A stretch of 64,000 nt of DNA from Cercis canadensis (Eukaryota > Streptophyta > Magnoliopsida > Fabales > Fabaceae), in NCBI GenBank assembly GCA_003255065.1, contig QAOA01006129.1, positions 175,766 through 239,765 of the forward strand, written 5' to 3'. Position numbers and translations under genes: made by a program. Shown in pieces: positions 44,598 to 54,563 of the stretch. Numbering within the stretch: the stretch's first letter is position 1; the number at the start of each line of letters is the position of its first letter. The notes under the pieces were generated by a model, which saw only the letters and a list, made by a program, of their open reading frames with translations, was not told where the DNA came from and made no database searches.

Positions 44598-45898
44598 TGA
44601 CGGGTGCCGAACTGTATAAAATTAAACTACTAATTGCAACTAATTTGTAGTATAGGATGCAACCAGTGTCGTCTCCCAAGGATTCACCAGAACAAATAAT
44701 CTAGTAGGACTTAAGCAAGAACATAATATGGGGGGTTTTATGTTGAATGCAGAATAATAAGAGTTCAGAAAGCAATAAACAGAATTTAGTCAGATAAGAG
44801 AAAACGCAATCAACTCAAGCAGGCAACCAAACCTTAATCCATCCTTGTTCACTAAAGATAACCTAGATTTGATTTAATTCTTGGTTAAGTGTTACCTGGA
44901 ACCCCTAATAGTAACACTTAGAATTCCTACTGATTTACCAATCAGGATTCAATTAATCATGGAATTAAGACTCTAGGCAACCGCTCTATATCATTAAGTC
45001 CAGATTAATTTAATAACCGAATTATCCAAGTTAACCATATATTAAAGACCTTTAAATTATGATTATCAATCTGATTACTATTATGAATCTAATCAACCGA
45101 TTTAAATTCATACAAAGCATGCATGCAATCAAAATACCATTCAATCACATGAAGAAGGGAAGAAACAATAATTCAAATTAGATAAAATCAAACCCGGTTG
45201 AAGCACAGGAACTCTGGATTATTAAGTTTGGCTTCTCTTGAATTGATTACAAACGAACTTAGCCCTCCATTGAAGGCTTAAACACAAGGCAAAAGTAGAA
45301 AAACGAACTCAGAAAATAGGAGGCAGTAGCTGCTCAAGGTAATTTCGTATCTCTTCTGGTTGGTATTTTCCTCAACAACTTGAGAATAAATACTAATTGA
45401 CTGCCTCCTCTAGGTTTCCTAATTACAAAATAAACCTAATTTCTTAAAACTTTAATGGTAAAAACATGATCAAGCCCTAGTGTCATGTGTGCTGGCCCAA
45501 TAAGCAGATGTTGGCCCAAATAAACATGCTTTGGTCCAATAGGCAGACCTAAGGAAAGGAATCAGTCAATGCTGGGCAGATGCAGAAAATCTGGACTACT
45601 TGCACGTGAATTTCAGTTGTCCATACTCAAGAATCAGCTTCTGGGATCTTCATATGAAATGTATAATTTTCTGTCAGATTTCCAACGAAACTGGAATCAC
45701 ATCAATTGGACATCTGTAGCCAAAGATATGGTGAAAAATGTAAGCATTGCCAGAATTTAACAGTTAAGCAATTAAAATCTATAAGCACCAACAAATCCAA
45801 ATCTACAAAACATGTCTAAAGGCCATAAAAATCACTAGAAACACACACTAAAAGACTAAGTATAAGGGAAACAAATAGTGTAAAATAATGTCTTATCA
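44598..45898 (-). repeat. solo LTR of family A inside the Sirevirus
   Basis: It starts TGACGGGTGCCGAACTGTAT and ends AAATAATGTCTTATCA in plus coordinates, 1301 bp. Flanks GAGTA (44593-44597) and GAGTG (45899-45903) agree in 4 of 5 bases. It splits the gag region: acidic SDIESSSNSDDSDKEN residues resume right after it. Confidence 0.92.
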
Positions 45899-46669
45899 GA
45901 GTGACATTGAATCATCCTCAAATAGTGATGATTCCGATAAAGAAAATCTAGCAAATTTATGTTTTATGGCAAAAAATAGATGAGGTAAGTGATTTCAAAA
46001 CTGATTTAGGTCCTCCTCCTTTCTATGATGAATTAAATCAAGCTTTCAAAGATATAGCTTTAGACTATGAAAAGAGGCTTGCAAAGATAGAAGCTCTTAA
46101 GAAAATAGTCAAAGAGCAAATCAAGGAAATTGATTTACTCAAGAAAGAAAATTCTTAAATGATTCAAAATTTTAAAGTTTTACAAAATGAAAATGAATCT
46201 TTTAAGAAAAATCAGCTTCTTACCGCTCAAGGAAAATAATGATTTAAAAAGGAAGGTAAATCAACAATCCAAGGATCTAGCAAAATTTGTTCAAGGACAT
46301 GGGAACCTGAACATGTTGCTAAGGAGGCAAAGGGTTGGGCAAGACAGAGTTGGTCTGGGTTATCATGAAACTCAGCCAATAAAGTTATCTAGAAACCTTT
46401 ATGTCAAATAACCAGTTTCTTATCCTATTTCTAAAAACTCCTTTATCAAAGCTTCTATGTCTCATTCTGCTTCAAGAAATACTTGCTCTTTCTCCTGTAG
46501 AACAAGTCATACTATGTATAACTGTAAATCTAAGAAATTATTTGCAAAAAAGAAAATGGTTTAGGTACCTAAAGGTACATTTGCTACTAACCATCAATGA
46601 CACAAAACAATTTGGGTACCTAAGAATTCTTAAACTCCTTTGTAGATATGCTTTAAAGCCAAAAGTGAT
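45899..46669 (+). pseudogene. gag tail of the Sirevirus
   Basis: Downstream of the solo LTR the frame reads an acidic Ser-rich stretch, then ENLANLCFMA, then a long charged helix (YEKRLAKIEALKKIVKEQ, near 46070-46160) likely to be a coiled coil. A cysteine-containing CSFSCRTSHTMYNC knuckle-like segment lies near 46490. NLC(L/F)MA followed by coiled coil is typical of Sirevirus gag. At least four stops interrupt it. Confidence 0.7.
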
Positions 46670-46987
46670 TTCTAGTATCTAGACAGTGGAAGCTCTAAGC
46701 ATATGACTAGAGATTCAACCAAGTTCTCTTCCATCAAAAAGAAGGACATGGGAGATGTCACTTTTGGAGATAATGGCAAAGGAAGAATTGTGGGAGTTAG
46801 TAAGGTGGCATTGAGTAACTCCTTTTACCTTGAAAATGTTTATTTAGTTTAAGGTTTGATGCATAATCTTTTAAGCATAAGTCAGCTCTGTGACAAAGGT
46901 CACAAAGTAGTATTTGAATCTTCTCACTGCATTATTCACGATTTACATTGTGATAAAATTTTGTTTGTTGGCTAGAGAAATTCAAAT
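46670..46987 (+). pseudogene. protease of the Sirevirus
   Basis: YLDSGSSKHMTRDSTKF (46675-46725) contains the D-S-G active-site triad of retroviral-type proteases. GDVTFGDNGKGRIVGVSK, NVYLV plus stop, and GLMHNLLSISQLCDKGHKV follow, the order usual in copia polyproteins. Stops at about 46851 and 46975 break the frame. Confidence 0.8.
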
Positions 46988-47976
46988 GTGTATGTTGTAT
47001 CCAAAGAGGGACTAGACTTGAAACGTGAAACTTGTTTGTCATCTCTAAGTAGCAGTTCTTGGTTATGGCATAGAAGGCTTGGTCATGTTCATTTCAAACT
47101 TCTTTCTAAACTGGCCAAACAGGAACAGTTCTTGGTCTTCCAAAACCTATTTTTGAAGAAGACAAAGTTTGCCCAGCTTGTCAGCAAGGGAAGCAAACTA
47201 AGTCATCTTTTAAGACCAAGAAGGAGTTATCCACTTCTAGACCTCTTTAGCTACTTCATATGGACCTCTTTGGACCATCACCCACAACTAGCATAAATGG
47301 AAAAAGGTATAGATTTGTAATAGTTGATGACTGTTCAAGATTCACATGGGTATTCTTCCTTGCTCATAAAGATAAAACTTGTACTATTTCTGAAAGGTTT
47401 TGCAAGAAAATCCATAATGAGAAAGGTTGTGTTATCTCTTCCATTCGAGGTGATCATGGTGGAGAATTTGAAAACAAGTTATTCAAAATTTTTTGTGAAA
47501 ATCAATGTATTCATCATAACTTCTCTTGTCCTAGGACTCCTCAAGAAAATGGAGTTGTGGAAAGGAAAAATATGACATTAGTTGAAATGGGGAGAACTAT
47601 GTTAATTGAAAATGATTTACCCAAATATTTTTGGGTAGAAGCTGTAAATATAGCTTGTTACATCTTGAATAGATGTTTGGTAAGACCAATTTTGAAGAAA
47701 ACTCCTTACGAGTTATGGAAAGGAAGAACGCCTAATGTGAGTTATTTCCATGCTTTGGGGTGCAGATGCTTTATTCTGAATAATGGTAAGGAACATTTAA
47801 CTAAGTTTGATGCAAAATCAAATGAAGGTATATTTCTAGGTTATTTATCGTCTAGTAAAGCATATAGAGTGTTCAATAAGAAAGCTCTTTGCGTAGAAGA
47901 GTCAATGGATGTTATTTTTTATAAGCTTGACTTTCCTTTGAGTTCTCAAGCTCCTGAAGATGATGAATTAGAATAG
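46988..47976 (+). pseudogene. integrase of the Sirevirus
   Basis: The HHCC region reads SWLWHRRLGHVHFKLLSKL (about 47060-47115) and, after a frame change, CPACQQGKQTKSSF. The catalytic core is an open 238-codon frame (47260-47976): MDLFGPSPTTSINGKRYRFV, FVIVDDCSRFTWVFF with the first Asp, SIRGDHGGEFENKLF with the second, and RTPQENGVVERKNMTLVEMG with the Glu. ALGCRCFILNNGKEHLTKFD and EGIFLGYLSSSKAYRVFN follow. The core looks intact, but the N-terminal part is out of frame. Confidence 0.9.
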
Positions 47977-48048
47977 GTAAAAAACATATCTTTAAAAGCA
48001 GAAAAGGAATCAGAATAGACTAAAAATTCAAATCAAGAAGAAGTAGTT

Positions 48049-49294
48049 TTGGAAGAAGCTCCACAGGAGAATGCCAAGGAGTTTCTACCAAAGGAAACTC
48101 GAACTACTAGGAATCATCCTATTGACAATGTGATTGGTGATCCAAATAAAGGAATAATTATCCGTCCCTCTCTCAGAGATCACCATGTCAACCTAGCATT
48201 CCTCTCCTTCATAGAGCCATCCAACATTAATGATGCATTACAAGATGAAACTTGGATAATGGCAATGCAAGATGAGCTAAACCAGTTTGAAAGAAATAAA
48301 GTATGGAAGCTTATACCTTAACCAGAAAATGTTAGTATAATTGGTACAAAAAGGGTCTTCCGGAACAAGTTGGATGAAGATGGAAAAGTGGTAAGAAATA
48401 AAGTTAGATTGGTAGCTCAAGGGTACAATCAACAAGAAGGTATTAACTTTGAAGAAACTTTTGCTCCCATATCTAGATTAGAAGCTATTAGAATACTTCT
48501 TGCTTTTGCGTGCTTTAAAATTTTCAAATTCTTTCAAATGGATGTGAAAAGTGTTTTCTTAATGGTTTTATAAATGAGGAAGTTTATGTAAGACAACCTC
48601 TTGGTTTTGAGAGCTTAGATTTTCCAAATCATGTCTATAAACTTTCTAAAGCTCTTTATGGTCTTAAGCAAGATCCTAGAGCTTGGTATGATAGACTTAG
48701 TGAGTTTCTTTTAGAAAATAATTTTTCAAGAGGAAAAGTGGATACCACTCTTTTCTCTAAGAATGTAAAGCATGATATTCTTCTTGTTCAAATTTATCTG
48801 GATGATATTATTTTTGGATCCTCTAATGAGTTTCTGTGCAAGGAGTTTGAAAAACTTATGAAAGGAGAATTTGAAATGAGCATGATGGGGGAGCTAACTT
48901 TCTTTCTCGGCTTTCAAGTCAAACAAACCTCAGAAGGCATTTTCTTAAATCAATCCAAATATATAAGGAGTTATTAAAGAAATTTGGAATGAGAGATGCC
49001 AAAGGAATTGCAACTCCTATGAGTTCTTCAACCAAACTAGTTTTGGATGAAAACAGTAAACTAGTTTGTTAGAAAAGTTATAGAGGTATGATTGGATCTC
49101 TTCTCTATCTTACAACTAGTAGACCTGATATAATATTCAGTGTATGTACGTGTGCTAGATATCAAGTTGATCATAAAGAATCTCATGTTACTGCTGTAAA
49201 GAGAATCTTTAGATACTTAGCAACTGGTTCTACAAAACTTGTTCAGAAGGAAGCTAAGATTCAGGGGGAGATCTTTCTAGGTTTTGTCATCATC
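48049..49294 (+). pseudogene. reverse transcriptase of the Sirevirus, RNase H missing
   Basis: RT spans NDALQDETWIMAMQDELNQF (48230), RLVAQGYNQQEGINFEETFA (48405-48470), a frame change after [11 protein letters not shown], then [10 protein letters not shown] and [20 protein letters not shown], the catalytic [12 protein letters not shown] (48795-48830), the [19 protein letters not shown] part, and MIGSLLYLTTSRPDIIFSVC (49088). After FRYLATGSTKL (about 49240) the expected RNase H domain is absent, and the sequence goes within 60 bases to the polypurine tract. This points to an internal deletion. Confidence 0.88.
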
Positions 49295-49308
49295 AAAAAA
49301 GGGGAGAT
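49295..49308 (+). other. polypurine tract of the Sirevirus
   Basis: AAAAAAGGGGAGAT precedes the 3' LTR start TGTTAGTTCC. Confidence 0.88.
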
Positions 49309-50392
49309 TGTTAGTTCCACATCCTCCAATCCAGTTTTGATGATAACAATGACTTTTCTATGTCAGTAACCCTAATCTATTTGCTAAGTGTTTACTAAAG
49401 TGACAGGTTAATGATCCAGAAGAAGAAGGAGTTTTACCTTAGCTGGAACAAGTTTCAGTGCAAAACTAGTTCATTTCATGAAGGCATGTTGATGTGGCAA
49501 TCAGAAGATATTTTGAAATCAGTGATTATTTCAGAGCAAATATCACTCAATTATAGGCAGATTCGTGTGGAAGAGAGCAATTAAGAAAAGAGCTGTTGAA
49601 AGTTATAAAATGAAGTTTTTCAAACATAAGGGCTATGTTAGGAAACAAATCAAGTTTAAATAAGATGATTCTTATTATAACACAATTTGACAACCAAGCA
49701 CTGAAGACCTTGTCTACAATTCAAATGATCATCTTCTACCTCTGGACGCCTATATATTGAAGACTCAAAAGCTGGTGAAAAATATAGAATTTTAAAGAAG
49801 AAATTGTTTAGAAGAAAAATTTTGTGTGATTATCACAAGCAGTCTACCTTCTTGTTCATCTCTCTATTTTCTACCTAGTTGATCTACCTTTTGTAAGAGA
49901 GAGATTTTCGTTAGGAACTAAAATTAATTTGGGTTTTTGTATTACAAATTTCCATTGGGGAAATTTAGGGAGAGTGATCTCTACTCTTGATTAGAGGGAG
50001 ATAAAGTTTTTGGTGAGCTTGTGTAAAAGCCAGAGAGAAGGAGTTCACTAGTGATCTCGTGTAAAACTAGTTCTGTAAGCAGCTTGGAGAAGCTTGATTA
50101 AATAACCTTAAATGCTTGTGAAACCCATCCTTGGGAGAGTGGACGTAGGCTTTATTAGCCGAACCAATAAATTCTGGCTTCTATCTCTAAACCCTTCACC
50201 TCTTATATTTTAGTTATTTATATTTCTTGAGGTTGTCTCATTAAGTATTTTTTCCGCTATATTTGAAAACTGGTTATTAAACTTGTTTCTTATCTGAGTA
50301 CATGTTTTTGATTAGAAGTAGTTTTCATGTTCACATTAAATTTTATTAATCTCCTATTCACCTTCCCTTCTAGGAGCATATTTGAACTCTCA
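49309..50392 (+). repeat. 3' LTR of the Sirevirus
   Basis: It is 1084 bp, from TGTTAGTTCCACATCC to TTTGAACTCTCA, matching 42481-43574. It is followed by CTTAT and the remaining TRIM LTR. Confidence 0.88.
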
Positions 50393-50435
50393 CTTATTAT
50401 TAACACCCACACTACTCACATGTGTATTCTTAACA

Positions 50436-50939
50436 CTGAGTCTTGCTTAGATAAACTCTGCTTCAAGACAAATTATATATGGCTCCCTTTTCCATGTCAG
50501 CAGCTTCATGCAAACTAGTTGAACCAAAGTAGCTGAGTTTTGTCTAATTTCTCACTCCTTTTTTGTTTGGACTTTCCTACAAAAAGGATGTGCAAGATTT
50601 TACAAAATTATTGTTCAAAGCACGAAAGATATGCATGATTAAAAGCATCAGCAATAAAATTTTGATAAGCATTTCATGCATATTTCATATCTCTTTTGTC
50701 ATCATCAAAACTTACCACACCTAAACTTAAGGTAAATTCTTAAGCTTAGGGCTATATCACTAACTGAGGTGGCAAGATCATCTGTAAGATTACAAAAATA
50801 AGCTAGAGTTAGCTTAAGAAAATAGGACACCAAATGAGAGAAATCAAAAATCATTTGAGATTAATAATACCTCATGTGCATCATATCATGAGGGTGACAG
50901 ACAATTACCTACAGGGAGTGGTCTTCAGATTTTCTGAAA
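50436..50939. other. unclassified intergenic segment
   Basis: No gene is seen. The part at 50495-50540 repeats the left flank of the TRIM (41745-41804). The rest is AT-rich without recognisable repeats. Confidence 0.5.
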
Positions 50940-51890
50940 TCCATGTATCCAAAAAATGCTAGGATTTCGGTTGGCCTAAAACCTGAGGCAAGGGGAGAAT
51001 TCCATTTTATTAATGAACTCATTTGCTTGGTTATGCTCATGTGGAAGGGAGATAGATTGGTTGCTCTTTTTCCAAGGGAGGTTGCTGACTTGATTTTTTC
51101 TATCCCCATCCCTCTTCATGGTGACAAATTGATAAGGGACATGTGTTAACATGAAGGGTACTTAGTGACAACTGGGTATGAGAGATTGCTTGGAATATGG
51201 TGCGTAGGTAGGGTGAGACGATGGTCTCCAGGGTGCCAAAACATGAGTGGAAGGCTTGGAAGCTCCATGTACCTCCAAAACTAAACTCTTTATGTGGTAA
51301 ACTATTCATGACAGTCTTGCTGTAAAGGTGAATTTAAACAGGTGGTTGGACATTAGTGTTGGCGCTAGATGTTCCATCTGTGGTACTAATGATGAATCAG
51401 CGATTCACTTGTTGTTGAAGTGCCAGAAAGCATGTGCGGCTTGGCATCTTTCTCCATTAATGTTCCAGGTCAATCGAAGGAGCTTTCCTTCTCTTGTTCA
51501 GTGGTGGATTTTCATTCTAAGTGAGCTTGAAAGACTTAGGCCTCTTGATGGATATGAGGAACTTGCAGCTTTTCTTTTGTGGCGCTTATGGCTACACTGA
51601 AATGATTTGATTTTTAATGCTAAAAGGTAGACCCATCCTGAGACTGTTATGAAGGCATTGCTGATTGGAAGAGTTCTGGCATGCTGTGGGCATTGTGGTA
51701 TAGACTCTTATAGGTTCTGTTTTTTTTTCGCTTTCCTATTTCTATGGTGCAGAGCACCTATTATTTTTCCTAGTTCCTGTTACCGCTATGGGAGTGAGTT
51801 ATTGGGTTGTATTCCGTCTTGTGAAGTTGTTTCGATAACTCATGCCCTTATCTTTAATGATAACTTTTTATCTTTGATAAAATAAAAATT
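50940..51890 (+). pseudogene. LINE-type retrotransposon 3' remnant (zinc-binding RT-associated domain)
   Basis: The frame at 50943-51149 ends with PREVADLIFSIPIPLHGDKL, and 51328-51600 reads MNLNRWLDISVGARCSICGT, then ESAIHLLLKCQKACAAWHL. The C-x2-C, H and C pattern with a trailing W is the zinc-binding domain found after RT in plant non-LTR elements. The part between (51150-51327) has out-of-frame KAWKLHVPPK-type residues expected in that domain. After a stop at 51598, remnants of an RNase H-like end follow to about 51700. The end at 51870-51890 is TTTGATAAAATAAAAATTA, plausible as a LINE 3' end. No RT core or endonuclease remains, so it is a 5'-truncated dead copy. Confidence 0.72.
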
Positions 51891-52539
51891 ACAAAACAAA
51901 ATTCAAAACCAATAACAATTCTAAATAAAAATTTGAGAATAACCCCTATTCAACTAGTACAATAGTATCCTCAAATTAATTTTTCCTAAAATTACCCAGT
52001 TATAATGACAAAATTCGGTCATAATAGCCCTGAAATTACATAATGTTCAAAACCATTGAAAAAGAAGTTCCAAAACAATCATAGAATCACTCTACATCTG
52101 CCATACAACAAAACCCTTAATGAAATTCATCAAGAAAAAATCTACATCATGTCCAATTCAAACATAAAGTTTCAGATTCAAGGGAGTTTCTAACCTAAAA
52201 TAATAATAGCCGAACCTTAAACTCATCTACAGTTATCCTAATGCCATCTACAACCAAAATAAATTGAAATCCACAAAAAAATTTAACCAAAATCGTGAAT
52301 CATCATGCCAAATCAAAGAAGAGAGATGAAGAAGAAGGAGCAGATTTCCACATTGGGACTCCAAACGAAGCTTTAGAGCCTCCAACATCCATAAAATCAG
52401 TCGTCGGTGCTGGAAACTGATAGGAAATGGCGGGACATGCAGCTGCTGTGTAGGGAGGAGAAGAAAGGAGACAGGAAAAGAGAAAATGGCGTTTGTTGTG
52501 AATGGGCGAGGAACCTGCGCACAAGGTTTGTTTCCTCCA
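51891..52539. other. intergenic segment, no gene seen
   Basis: AT-rich DNA without recognisable protein domains. Open frames at 52303-52705 on both strands overlap each other and lack any motif. A GC-richer patch lies at 52380-52520. Confidence 0.5.
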
Positions 52540-53141
52540 TTTTTCTCATAATTTTTGCCACAGAAAAAAACTGTGGGGAATGTGGAAAATAGAAATTTAA
52601 TGAAGCGCTGTGATATGAGTTCTCACAGTAACATACGTGAGAAAAATGTTTCTTATTTTTTATATTGTTGTGTTTAACGTGAGAAAAATTGTAGGAAATG
52701 TGCAAAAGATATGCCCTTTAATGAAACTGTGAGTTCACTTTCTCACAATAATTTACCATGAGAATTTTTTTTAAAATAAAATTGTTTGAGTTTTTCATGA
52801 AAAGACTGTGGGAAAATTGCAATATAGAACCCACTCAATCGAACTACCATTCCTTTGGCTTTCTCATAGTTTTCATAAAGAGAAAAATGTTCTTCATTTT
52901 TACATTTTTGTCTTTATCAGGAGAAAAATCGTGAGAAATTTTTACCCCTCCTTTGTGCCATGCTCCGCTATGTTTGTCATGATTTTTCTCACGATTTTTT
53001 TTTTCTCATGACACAATTCTCTATGAGAAAAAACAGAGAAACCCTAGTGAACCTATTTTTTGTGAGAATTTGTCATAAAAAAATTACCTTGAGAAAATTG
53101 CTGTTTTCTTATAATGATAAATAAAGGAAAATTTTCTTGTA
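52540..53141 (-). mobile_element. possible CACTA-type DNA transposon end with subterminal repeats
   Basis: On the minus strand the segment starts CAGTACAAGAAAATTTTC at 53141-53124, one base from the CACTACAAGAAAA tip common in plant CACTA elements, with a second similar word CATTATAAGAAAAC about 20 bases further in. Over the next 580 bases the word TGAGAAAA or its complement TTTTCTCA recurs about ten times in both directions (for example 52641, 52681, 52972-53010, 53029, 53090). Such arrays resemble CACTA subterminal regions. No transposase and no opposite end are seen, so this is tentative. Confidence 0.35.
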
Positions 53142-53769
53142 CTGATATAAAAATGCTTTTAGATATATAGAAGGGAAGAGTTTCTATTTTTTTTTCCCCT
53201 CAAAAAAGGGTTTGCATCTTAATTTGGAATTTTACATTAATTACATAAAAAAATTTAATTACCATTAAATTCATAATTCAACTTGGAATTGGATCTTAAT
53301 TCGTGGGAATACATTAAACATTCATATTCTATTACTCAATGATGTGCAATTATGCTATTGCCAAGTAAGTTTATCTGGAAGGAGATGATTATTGTTTGAC
53401 AATTATTTTTAAATTTTCAAAATTGCGAGAAACATAGAAATAGAATGGCCATTATCAATATGTATGACCATTGAGAAACACAAAATAATCATTGGTCAAC
53501 AAAAAGTAAATTTGAAAACTTCACAATAATTCTCTCACACAAGGAGATCTTTTTTCATTTTCAATCAGCCACCTGTTTGTGATTTATGTTAGTTGTCAAT
53601 AATTATCTAAAAAAATAACTTACCAATTTTGAATTAGTCAATAACAAAAAAAATTTCCTTGTCAATTAATAATGAAAGCAAGGGCAGTGGGTTTAGTTCT
53701 GCAGCATAACACCCTACACACATTACACCGTATTGAAACAGGTTAGGGTTACGCAGAGTAATGATGTAA
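53142..53769. other. AT-rich intergenic segment upstream of the bZIP gene
   Basis: I see no gene or repeat. It is very AT-rich. It may include the promoter of the bZIP gene, but I cannot point to a specific site. Confidence 0.45.
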
Positions 53770-54563
53770 GATATAATGCATCCTTTCCAGTGTAAGCTCC
53801 ATAAGAAAACTGCTCGTGCCTACCAAGAATACTATTTCGCGCCAAACAGGTTTCCCTTCTCCCACTCTCCCCTTTCTTCTTCAACCTCCCTCCCTCTTTC
53901 TCACACACTCTATCTGTCTCTCTTTTTGATAACGCAAGTATTCAACCAGTTTTGGAATATTTTATTTTAATTTTTATTAATTTATTTTGCCTCAGCTGCA
54001 GTGATTCAGACATGTCCATTGATTCATATTTGGCAGAACTTTTTAACTTGCATCCGGAACTTGGATTTCTCTGTTTTCCGTTCTTGATTTCTCAAACCTT
54101 GTCCACAATTTTGTGAGCTTATATATGTTTCTCTCTCAAGCTTCGAGATTCTTTTATGATAGTTGTAGGAGTATATGTATGAAAGCACCAATTACTAGTA
54201 ATTTTGCTAATGGGGTTGGATAACTTTTCCCCTTCTAGACATGTTTTGAAATTCTGACTCTTTATAGGCACTGACGGGATCAACATCATTTACGTCGTTG
54301 CTGATTCACAGAGAAAGAGTATTATAGGGTTTTCATAGTGATTGGTATTTTCAGCAGCTTAACTTGTGTTTGCATCATTCACCTTGAATTTTATAGCCAT
54401 CAAGAATAAATTGAAAGAGAAATATAAAAAAACAAAATTGGGGCAAGAAAGAGAAGGAGGTTTGTGTTAAACACAAATAAGTTACTTCCACTGCTCAGGA
54501 AGGGCTAAATACATATTGCAGTGTCAACATACTAAGTGCATAATCAAGAAACTCAAATCCAAC
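53770..54563 (+). promoter_or_regulatory. probable 5' leader region of the bZIP gene
   Basis: A pyrimidine-rich tract (53846-53926, runs of CCCTTCTCCC and CTCCCTCCCTC type) resembles leaders of plant genes. No clear TATA box or unique start codon can be fixed. A frame from 54014 (MSIDSYLAELFNLHPELG) is open for 33 codons. The sequence up to 54563 continues beyond the solo LTR into the first recognisable bZIP exon. Assignment rests mainly on position. Confidence 0.4.

Larger units (their letters stand above)
42481..50392 (+). mobile_element. Sirevirus-type Ty1/copia retrotransposon inserted in the TRIM LTR
   Basis: The order is LTR (42481-43574), PBS (43577-43588), gag, solo LTR A insertion, gag tail, protease, integrase, RT, polypurine tract (49295-49308) and LTR (49309-50392). 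Integrase before RT is diagnostic of copia. The LTR start with the TTTTGATGATAAC block, the NLCFMA motif in gag and the [20 protein letters not shown] motif in RT resemble Sireviruses. Flanks CATAT (42476-42480) and CTTAT (50393-50397) agree in 4 of 5 bases. RNase H and any envelope-like frame are missing, and all genes carry breaks. Confidence 0.9.
41805..50435 (-). mobile_element. TRIM (miniature LTR retrotransposon) split by a Sirevirus
   Basis: The 3' LTR is at 41805-42011 (207 bp). The interior (42012-42325, 314 bp) is noncoding, with a polypurine tract on the minus strand (GTGAGGAGGAGAT) at 42012-42024 and a PBS at 42311-42323. The 5' LTR is at 42326-42480 and continues at 50398-50435 beyond the Sirevirus. 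Without the insertion the element is only about 715 bp and has no coding capacity, the definition of a TRIM. Flanks TTGAG (41800-41804) and CTGAG (50436-50440) are a 4-of-5 target duplication. It would depend on other elements' enzymes. Confidence 0.85.

Noticed and set aside
52303..52705. Opposing open frames on both strands near 52400
   Set aside because: They overlap each other, show no domain and are rich in Ser and Phe. The patch may be GC-richer noncoding DNA.
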